Origin: Microbacterium sp. W4I4
GTDB taxonomy: Bacteria; Actinomycetota; Actinomycetes; Actinomycetales; Microbacteriaceae
Length of the DNA stretch: 64,000 bases
Assembly: GCF_030816235.1 (NCBI RefSeq)
Contig: NZ_JAUSXT010000001.1
Location: 496,001-560,000 of the forward strand
Direction: 5' to 3'
The translations under genes were made by a program, and so were the position numbers. The notes under the pieces are model-generated. The model worked only from the letters and a program-made list of their open reading frames with translations. It searched no databases and was not told the origin of the DNA. Position 1 is the stretch's first letter, and every line of letters begins with the position of its first letter. Below, one piece after another: positions 58,133-64,000 of this stretch.

Positions 58133-60784
58133 GTGACGGACTCCGCAAAGCCTACCCTCATGGTCATCGACGGCCACTCGCTCGCCTACCGGGCGTTCTT
58201 CGCCCTTCCGGTCGAGAACTTCACGACGAAGGACAACCAGCACACGAACGCCATCTACGGGTTCCTGTCGATGCTGGTGAACCTCATCAAGGCCGAGAAG
58301 CCCACGCACATGGCGATCGCCTTCGACACGTCGCGGCATTCGTTCCGCACCGACGAGTACCCGGAGTACAAGGCCACCCGCTCCGAGTCTCCTCAGGAGT
58401 TCCGCGGGCAGGTCCCGCTGCTGCAGGACTGCCTGGCCGCGATGTCGATCACGGTGCTGACGAAGGAGGGCATCGAGGCCGATGACATCCTCGCAACCCT
58501 CGCCCGTCAGGGCTCCGAGAAGGGCTATGACGTGCTGGTGGTCTCGGGCGACCGCGATTCGATCCAGCTCGTCAATGACGAGGTCACGCTGCTGTACCCC
58601 TCTGTGCAGGGAGTCTCCCAGCTGAAGCGGTACGATCCGGCTGCGGTCCAGGAGCGCTACGGGGTCCGCCCCGAGCAGTACCCGGACATCGCCGCGCTGG
58701 TCGGAGAGACCAGCGACAACCTCCCTGGCGTGCCCAAGGTGGGCGAGAAGACGGCCGTCAAGTGGCTCACCCAGTTCGGCAGCCTCGACGAGCTGCTGGA
58801 GCGCGCCGGTGAGATCAAGGGCGTGGTCGGCGGCAACCTGCGCGACCACATCGAGGACGTGCGCCGCAATCGCAGGCTGAACCGCCTGCTGAACGACGTC
58901 GAGCTCCCCCTGGGGCCGGATGAGCTCGCGGTGGCCCCCATCGACGCACAGGCCGTGCGGGACATCTTCGCGCGGCTCGAGTTCCGCACGCTGCTGCCCC
59001 GCGTGTTCGAGGCCGTGGGCGCCGGTGACGAGCCCGTGCACGAGGCTCCGACCGTGCAGCTTCCCGTCGCGGTCGAGTCCACCGCCGAAGATGTAGCCGC
59101 CTGGCTCCAGGGGCGCACCACCGAGGTGGCCGTCAACCTGATCATCTCGGGCGGGGCGATCTCCCGCGTGGGGGTCGCGGACGGCACGGAGCTCCGCGAG
59201 TGCGCGTGGGACGAGCAGACAGGCGTCGCGCTGCGGCCCTGGCTCGAGTCCGACGCAGCCAAGGTGCTGCATGACGCCAAGCCGCAGGTGAAGGCGCTGC
59301 TGGCCGCGGACATCCGTCTCGGGGGCCTGGCCTACGACACGCTCCTTGCCGGCTGGCTGATGCGCCCGAGCCTGCCCGACAAGACCCTCGGACACCTTGT
59401 CGGCCGCTATCTGGACGAAACGCTTCCGGAGGCAGACCCGACGCAGCTCGTTCCCGAGACCGACGGCGCCACTCCCGCGCAGGAGGCCTGGTTCACGCTG
59501 CGCACCGCCGACGCGATCCGCGAGGCGATGCACGAGTCCGTGGCATCCGTGCTCACCGATATCGAGCTGCCCACGCTGCTCGCCCTCGCCGACATGGAGA
59601 TCGCCGGGGTCGCGGTCTCGCACGACGTTCTCTCCACCTTCTCCGGTGAGCTCCTCGCACGCACCGAGGTTCTCGCCGCGGAGGCGTTCGAGCTGGTCGG
59701 GCGCGAGTTCAACCTGGGGTCGCCGAAGCAGTTGCAGGAGGTGCTGTTCGAGGATCTCCAGCTTCCGAAGACGCGCAAGACCAAGACCGGCTACTCCACG
59801 GATGCCGCGGTGCTGGCCGATCTGCAGGAGAGCCACCCGCACCGATTCCTCGACCTGCTGCTGCAGCACCGCGAGGCCACCAAGCTGCGTCAGATCATCG
59901 AGTCGCTCGACACCGCCATCGGCAAGAACGGGGCGTTCGGTGACGACGCGCGCGTGCACACCACGTACGTGCAGACCGGCAGCCAGACCGGGCGCCTCTC
60001 CAGCACCGACCCGAACCTGCAGAACATCCCCGTGCGCACGGAGGAATCGCGTCGCATCCGCAGCGCCTTCCAGGTGGGCGAGGGCTACGAGACCCTGCTG
60101 ACCGCCGACTACTCGCAGATCGAGATGCGCATCATGGCGCACCTCTCGGGTGACGAGGGGCTCATCGAGGCATTCCGCTCGGGCGAGGATCTGCACCGTT
60201 TCGTCGGCTCTCGGGTGTTCGGCGTCGAGCCCGAAGAGGTCAGCTCGGCCATGCGCACCAAGGTCAAGGCCATGTCCTACGGCCTCGTCTACGGGCTCAG
60301 TGCCTTCGGCCTGTCCAAGCAGCTGCGCATCGAGCAGTCCGAGGCCAAGCAGCTGATGATGGAGTACTTCGCGCGCTTCGGCGCCGTGCGCGACTACCTG
60401 CGCGCGTCGGTCATGCAGGCCAAGGAGGACGGCTACACCGAGACCATCTTCGGCCGCCGCCGTCCCTTCCCCGATCTCAGCAGCCCGAACCGCGTGCTGC
60501 GCGAGAACGCCGAGCGCGCCGCGCTGAACGCGCCGATCCAGGGCAGTGCCGCCGACATCATGAAGCTCGCGCTGTTCCGCATCCATTCCGATCTGCGCTC
60601 CGCCGGGATGCAGTCGCGCGTGCTGCTGCAGATCCACGACGAACTCGTGGTCGAGGTCGGCACGGGGGAGTGGGCGGCGGTGGAGAAGATCGTCCGCGAC
60701 CGGATGGCCGGTGCCGCCGACCTGACCGTTCCGCTGGACGTTCAGGTCGGCCGCGGACAGGATTGGAACGAGGCCGCGCATTAG
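58133..60784 (+). CDS. polA: DNA polymerase I
   Basis: 883 residues. N-terminal 5' nuclease domain (VIDGHSLAYRAFFALP, LVGETSDNLPGVPKVGEKTA). The middle domain has the 3'-5' exonuclease fold, but the region expected to hold the DxE motif reads TEVAVNLIISGGAISRVG, so proofreading is probably lost. The polymerase domain is intact: ADYSQIEMRIMAHLSGD, the O-helix SYGLVYGLSAFGLSK, and LLQIHDELVVEV. It processes Okazaki fragments and fills repair gaps. The TAG stop overlaps the next -10 box. Confidence 0.97.
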   Translation: MTDSAKPTLMVIDGHSLAYRAFFALPVENFTTKDNQHTNAIYGFLSMLVNLIKAEKPTHMAIAFDTSRHSFRTDEYPEYKATRSESPQEFRGQVPLLQDCLAAMSITVLTKEGIEADDILATLARQGSEKGYDVLVVSGDRDSIQLVNDEVTLLYPSVQGVSQLKRYDPAAVQERYGVRPEQYPDIAALVGETSDNLPGVPKVGEKTAVKWLTQFGSLDELLERAGEIKGVVGGNLRDHIEDVRRNRRLNRLLNDVELPLGPDELAVAPIDAQAVRDIFARLEFRTLLPRVFEAVGAGDEPVHEAPTVQLPVAVESTAEDVAAWLQGRTTEVAVNLIISGGAISRVGVADGTELRECAWDEQTGVALRPWLESDAAKVLHDAKPQVKALLAADIRLGGLAYDTLLAGWLMRPSLPDKTLGHLVGRYLDETLPEADPTQLVPETDGATPAQEAWFTLRTADAIREAMHESVASVLTDIELPTLLALADMEIAGVAVSHDVLSTFSGELLARTEVLAAEAFELVGREFNLGSPKQLQEVLFEDLQLPKTRKTKTGYSTDAAVLADLQESHPHRFLDLLLQHREATKLRQIIESLDTAIGKNGAFGDDARVHTTYVQTGSQTGRLSSTDPNLQNIPVRTEESRRIRSAFQVGEGYETLLTADYSQIEMRIMAHLSGDEGLIEAFRSGEDLHRFVGSRVFGVEPEEVSSAMRTKVKAMSYGLVYGLSAFGLSKQLRIEQSEAKQLMMEYFARFGAVRDYLRASVMQAKEDGYTETIFGRRRPFPDLSSPNRVLRENAERAALNAPIQGSAADIMKLALFRIHSDLRSAGMQSRVLLQIHDELVVEVGTGEWAAVEKIVRDRMAGAADLTVPLDVQVGRGQDWNEAAH

Positions 60785-60787
60785 GCT
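60782..60787 (+). promoter_or_regulatory. -10 box TAGGCT for the DUF885 gene (leaderless), overlapping the polA stop
   Basis: The TAG is the polA stop codon. The box ends 7 bases before the ATG at 60795. Confidence 0.55.
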
Positions 60788-60794
60788 CGACCCC

Positions 60795-62468
60795 ATGACT
60801 GCTGAAGCCCGCACCCCGTCCGCGATCGATGATGTCGCCGAGCGCTGGGTGGACACCCTGGTCGACCTGTCGCCGGTACTGGCCACCTACATCGGCCGGA
60901 ACGAGGCCAACGGACGGCTCGATGATGTCAGCCCGGAGGGCCATGACCGCTCCGTCGCCGCCGCTCGTGCCGCGCTGGCCGAGCTCGACGCGCTGGAGCC
61001 CGTCGACCGCATCGACGAGGTCACGAAGACCGACCTGTCGGCCGAGTTGCGCCTGCAGGTGGAGCTGCACGACGCGCAGTGGCACCTGCGCGACCTCAAC
61101 GTGATCGCCTCGGCGCCGCAGGATTTCCGCCAGGCGTTCGACCTGATGCCGACCGCGCAGGTCGACGACTGGGCGGTCGTCGCCGAGCGTCTGGCCGCCG
61201 TGCCCGACGCGCTGCGCGGCTACGTCGACACACTTCGGGAAGGCATCCGTCAAGGCGTCGTCCCCGCACGCCGTCAGGTGAGCGAAGTCGCCACCCAGAT
61301 CGCGCGTTACAGCGCCGATGACGGCTTCTTCGCCAAGTTCACCGCCGACGCGACGCCTGCGGAGGGGCAGCTTCCTGCCTCGCTGGCACGCGACCTGGCG
61401 GACCGTGCGGGCGCGGCGCGCCTCGCCTACGACGAGCTGCGTTCCTTCCTGATCGGGGAACTGGCACCGGTGGCATCCGAGGAGGATGCCGTGGGCCGCG
61501 ATCTGTACGCTCTGAACTCGCGCCGGTTCCTCGGTGCGACGATCGACCTCGACGAGACCTACGAGTGGGGCCGCGACGAGCTCGCGCGAATGGTCGCCGA
61601 GCAGCAGTCGATCGCGGAGGAGATCCTGCCCGGCGCCTCCGTGGAGGAGGCGGTCGCGCACCTCGAGGCCGACCCTGCGCGCAAGCTTCACGGCACCGAA
61701 GCGCTGCAGCGGTGGATGCAGGAGACCAGCGACCGCGCTATCGCCGAGCTCGGCGCCAGCCATTTCGACATCCCCGAGAAGATCCGGGCGCTGGAGTGCA
61801 TGATCGCTCCCACCCAGGAGGGTGGGATCTACTACACAGGCCCCACCGATGACTTCTCACGCCCCGGCCGCATGTGGTGGTCGGTGCCCGAGGGTGTGAC
61901 CGAGTTCGACACCTGGCGCGAGCTGACCACGGTGTACCACGAGGGCGTTCCCGGCCATCACCTGCAGATCGCGCAGGCCACCTACAACCGGGCCGAGCTG
62001 AACACGTGGCGTCGCGTACTGGCGGGCACTTCCGGACACGCAGAGGGCTGGGCGCTGTACGCGGAGCGTCTCATGCAGCAGCTGGGCTATCTCGACGATC
62101 CGGCCGACTGTCTCGGCATGCTCGACGGTCAGCGACTGCGTGCACTGCGCGTGGTGCTCGACATCGGTGTGCATCTGGGCAAGCCCCGCCTGGACGGAGA
62201 CGGGGTCTGGGACCATGACTATGCGCTGGAGATGATGCGCCACAACGTGAACATGTCCGACGAGTTCCGCCAGTTCGAGGTGAACCGCTACCTGGGCTGG
62301 CCAGGGCAGGCGCCGTCGTACAAGGTCGGGCAGCGGATCTGGGAGCAGGTCCGCGACGGTGTGCACGAGCGGGAAGGCGACGCCTTCTCCTTCAAAGACT
62401 TCCACAAGCGCGCGCTCGACATCGGCGGAGTGGGGCTCGACACCCTCCGCAACGTCCTGCTCGACTGA
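60795..62468 (+). CDS. DUF885 family protein, probable metallopeptidase-like
   Basis: 557 residues, mostly helical, no signal peptide. The DUF885 hallmark TVYHEGVPGHHLQIAQ near 380 has a zinc-type HExxxxHH pattern, followed by a second acidic cluster in SGHAEGWALYAERLM. Relatives are often annotated as peptidases or lipoproteins, but this one is cytosolic. Substrate unknown. It is frequently found beside polA in Microbacteriaceae-like genomes, to my recollection. Confidence 0.85.
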   Translation: MTAEARTPSAIDDVAERWVDTLVDLSPVLATYIGRNEANGRLDDVSPEGHDRSVAAARAALAELDALEPVDRIDEVTKTDLSAELRLQVELHDAQWHLRDLNVIASAPQDFRQAFDLMPTAQVDDWAVVAERLAAVPDALRGYVDTLREGIRQGVVPARRQVSEVATQIARYSADDGFFAKFTADATPAEGQLPASLARDLADRAGAARLAYDELRSFLIGELAPVASEEDAVGRDLYALNSRRFLGATIDLDETYEWGRDELARMVAEQQSIAEEILPGASVEEAVAHLEADPARKLHGTEALQRWMQETSDRAIAELGASHFDIPEKIRALECMIAPTQEGGIYYTGPTDDFSRPGRMWWSVPEGVTEFDTWRELTTVYHEGVPGHHLQIAQATYNRAELNTWRRVLAGTSGHAEGWALYAERLMQQLGYLDDPADCLGMLDGQRLRALRVVLDIGVHLGKPRLDGDGVWDHDYALEMMRHNVNMSDEFRQFEVNRYLGWPGQAPSYKVGQRIWEQVRDGVHEREGDAFSFKDFHKRALDIGGVGLDTLRNVLLD

Positions 62469-62469
62469 T

Positions 62470-62494
62470 CCGCGCCATCCGCACGCGGGCGCGG
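62470..62494 (+). terminator. Weak hairpin between the DUF885 and MFS genes
   Basis: CCGCGC pairs with GCGCGG, with inner CCGC/GCGG and a 3-base bulge. It starts 2 bases after the stop and ends 4 bases before the next -10 box. Confidence 0.35.
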
Positions 62495-62497
62495 CTC

Positions 62498-62503
62498 TAC
62501 GAT
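62498..62503 (+). promoter_or_regulatory. -10 box TACGAT for the MFS gene (leaderless)
   Basis: TACGAT ends 6 bases before the ATG at 62510. Confidence 0.5.
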
Positions 62504-62509
62504 GAGAGC

Positions 62510-63862
62510 ATGTCCGGACCAACGCTCTCGAGCCGATCCTCGCTCGCCGCACGTCTTGATGCGCTGCCGTTCACACGGTCGCATCTGCGGGTCCTGACGG
62601 GTTCCGGCGTCGGCTGGGCGCTGGATGCCATGGACGTGGGCCTGATCTCGTTCATCATCGCCGTGCTCGCCCAGCAGTGGTCGCTGTCTCCCGCGGAGAC
62701 GGGCTGGATCGCCTCGGTCGGCTTCATCGGCATGGCGATCGGCGCGGGTGTCGGTGGCCTGCTGGCCGACCGCCTGGGCCGGCGACAGGTGTTCGCCATC
62801 ACGCTGCTGGTCTACGGTGTGGCGACCGGAGCGAGCGCCCTGGTCGGGGGAGTGGCGATGCTGCTCGTGCTGCGCTTCTTCGTCGGGCTCGGCCTCGGTG
62901 CAGAACTGCCCGTGGCGTCGACATACGTCAGCGAGTTCGCTCCGGCGGCGATCCGGGGCAGGCTCATCGTCATCCTCGAGGCGTTCTGGGCGGTCGGCTG
63001 GACCGCCGCGGCCCTCATCGGCTACTTCGTGATCCCGGCGTCCGAAGACGGCTGGCGCTGGGCCTTCGCGCTGGGTGCCATCCCTGCCGCCTATGCGCTG
63101 GTGGTGCGGTGGGGTCTGCCCGAGTCGCCCCGCTGGCTGGCATCCCGCGGCCGCATCGGGCAGGCCGATCGGATCGTGTCCTCGCTCGAGACGGATGCCG
63201 CGCTGCAGCGGACCCAGACGATCCGCAAGGCGCCGGCGGTCGAGCCTCTGGCAGCCACGGCATCCGCGCGCATGCGCACTCTGTGGTCGCCGGAGTTCCG
63301 GCTGCGCACACTCAGCGTCTGGACGGTGTGGTTCTGCGTGAACTTCGCGTACTACGGCGCGTTCATCTGGATCCCCAGCATCCTCTTCGCCGCAGGCTAC
63401 GACCTGGTGAAGTCGTTCGGCTTCACCTTGCTGATCACGCTCGCGCAGCTGCCCGGCTATGCGGTCGCGGCCTGGCTCATCGAGGCGTGGGGGCGACGTA
63501 TCACGCTGTCGGTGTTCCTCGCAGGATCCGCCGTCTCCGCCGTGCTGTTCGGCGTGGCCGACAGCCAGGTCGCCATCATCGCGTCAGGCATGGCGCTGTC
63601 GTTCTTCAACCTCGGGGCGTGGGGCGCGCTGTACGCGGTCACCCCGGAGATCTATCCGACCTCGCTGCGGGCGACCGGTGCCGGGTGGGCGGCCGCGGTC
63701 GGACGGATCGCCTCGATCGTCGCCCCGCTGGTCGTGCCGGTGCTGCTCGCTCGAGGAGGTGCGCCGCTCGCGTTCGTCATCTTCTCCGCCTTCTTCGTGG
63801 TCGCCACCGTCGCTGCGTGGGGACTCGTCGACCGACGCGGAAAGTCGCTCGACGACCGTTGA
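62510..63862 (+). CDS. MFS transporter, sugar/aromatic-acid porter type
   Basis: 450 residues with about 12 membrane segments. The loop 2-3 motif GLLADRLGRRQVF and the segment VGLGLGAELPVASTYVSEF with RGRLIVILEAFWAVGW after it match sugar-porter and AAHS-type carriers. The N-terminal WALDAMDVGLISFII resembles niacin transporter NaiP of Bacillus, so a small organic acid or vitamin substrate is possible, but I cannot assign one. It has its own leaderless promoter and no enzyme genes beside it. Confidence 0.85.
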   Translation: MSGPTLSSRSSLAARLDALPFTRSHLRVLTGSGVGWALDAMDVGLISFIIAVLAQQWSLSPAETGWIASVGFIGMAIGAGVGGLLADRLGRRQVFAITLLVYGVATGASALVGGVAMLLVLRFFVGLGLGAELPVASTYVSEFAPAAIRGRLIVILEAFWAVGWTAAALIGYFVIPASEDGWRWAFALGAIPAAYALVVRWGLPESPRWLASRGRIGQADRIVSSLETDAALQRTQTIRKAPAVEPLAATASARMRTLWSPEFRLRTLSVWTVWFCVNFAYYGAFIWIPSILFAAGYDLVKSFGFTLLITLAQLPGYAVAAWLIEAWGRRITLSVFLAGSAVSAVLFGVADSQVAIIASGMALSFFNLGAWGALYAVTPEIYPTSLRATGAGWAAAVGRIASIVAPLVVPVLLARGGAPLAFVIFSAFFVVATVAAWGLVDRRGKSLDDR

Positions 63863-63890
63863 CACGTCGCTCGGCGCTCTCCAGCGGTCA

Positions 63891-63896
63891 TAGGCT
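63891..63896 (+). promoter_or_regulatory. -10 box TAGGCT for the SGNH hydrolase gene (leaderless)
   Basis: TAGGCT ends 7 bases before the ATG at 63904. Confidence 0.5.
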
Positions 63897-63903
63897 GGAA
63901 GGC

Positions 63904-64000
63904 ATGGCGGAAGTGCGTTTCGTGGCGATCGGAGACTCGTTCACAGAGGGTGTCGGTGACGAGCTTCCCGACGGGACGGTACGCGGTTGGGCCGACATCG
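63904..64000 (+). CDS. SGNH/GDSL hydrolase, 5' part
   Basis: Only the first 32 residues are in the window. MAEVRFVAIGDSFTEGVGDE contains block I of the SGNH hydrolase family (GDSF, with the catalytic serine). No signal peptide precedes it, so the enzyme looks cytosolic. The rest lies beyond the right edge. Confidence 0.8.
   Translation, partial: MAEVRFVAIGDSFTEGVGDELPDGTVRGWADI

Noticed and set aside
58088..60886. Upstream extension of the thioesterase frame across polA on the minus strand
   Set aside because: The frame stays open by chance opposite polA. The GTG at 58087 with GAGGAGG in front gives a normal 140-residue hotdog protein.
63859..63864. TTGACA as a -35 for the SGNH gene
   Set aside because: It is 26 bases from the TAGGCT box, too far for a normal sigma-70-type promoter, and overlaps the stop of the MFS gene.

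Overview
The window looks like a stretch of the core chromosome of a high-GC Gram-positive actinobacterium, most likely Microbacteriaceae and close to Microbacterium. The reasons are GC near 70 percent by eye, frequent GTG and TTG starts, dense ATGA/GTGA stop-start overlaps, TAnnnT -10 boxes lying 6-7 bases before start codons, an mIHF-type domain, a PriA without helicase motifs, an HGxxPAAW small membrane protein, a HemD-like winged-helix regulator and a PdtaR-type ANTAR regulator. I see no transposase, phage gene, CRISPR array or rRNA. No gene-free stretch exceeds 300 bases; the longest gaps (about 160-195 bases, before rarA, rpsD, efp and pyrR) hold promoters and leaders.

Region by region. 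1-4.9 kb: nitrite assimilation and siroheme (nirB 3' part, nirD, cysG-type siroheme synthase, NnaR-like HemD/winged-helix protein, CbiX-like chelatase), closed by a perfect 22-bp hairpin and facing a formate/nitrite-family channel gene on the minus strand. 6-11.7 kb: rarA, rpsD, a small membrane protein, alaS, ruvX. 11.7-19.7 kb: mltG, the shikimate cluster aroE-aroC-aroK-aroB, a lipoprotein, aroQ, an alpha/beta hydrolase, efp, nusB. 19.8-25.7 kb: a SWIM-SNF2 helicase, a metallo-beta-lactamase/Rieske fusion and a histidine-phosphatase/Nudix fusion, lying between nusB and pyrR where many relatives have nothing or little. 25.8-34.5 kb: pyrimidine operon pyrR-pyrB-pyrC-PH-like membrane protein-carA-carB-pyrF, preceded by a recognisable PyrR RNA-binding loop. 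34.5-42.2 kb: an mIHF-Gmk fusion, rpoZ, metK, priA, fmt, rsmB, rpe. 42.1-48.1 kb: hisE-hisG-hisF-hisI running into trp genes (Trp-region membrane protein, HGxxPAAW protein, trpC, trpB, trpA) with no trpE at its usual place. 48.1-56.8 kb: lgt, gltB, gltD, pyk. 56.8-64 kb: tRNA-Leu(CAA), a pdtaR-like regulator, a minus-strand hotdog thioesterase, polA, a DUF885 protein, an MFS transporter and the start of an SGNH hydrolase cut by the window edge.

Functionally the window supplies ammonium from nitrite (NirBD plus its siroheme cofactor), feeds it to glutamate via GltBD, and uses glutamine/glutamate nitrogen for carbamoyl phosphate, pyrimidines, histidine and tryptophan. Chorismate from the aro cluster feeds the trp genes. 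I did not find an obviously unknown multi-gene system. The most unusual items are the nucleoid-protein/guanylate-kinase fusion, the MBL-Rieske fusion, the phosphatase-Nudix fusion, the missing trpE and coaBC at otherwise conserved spots, and a recurring leaderless promoter architecture that in three places shares its first bases with a TAG stop codon.
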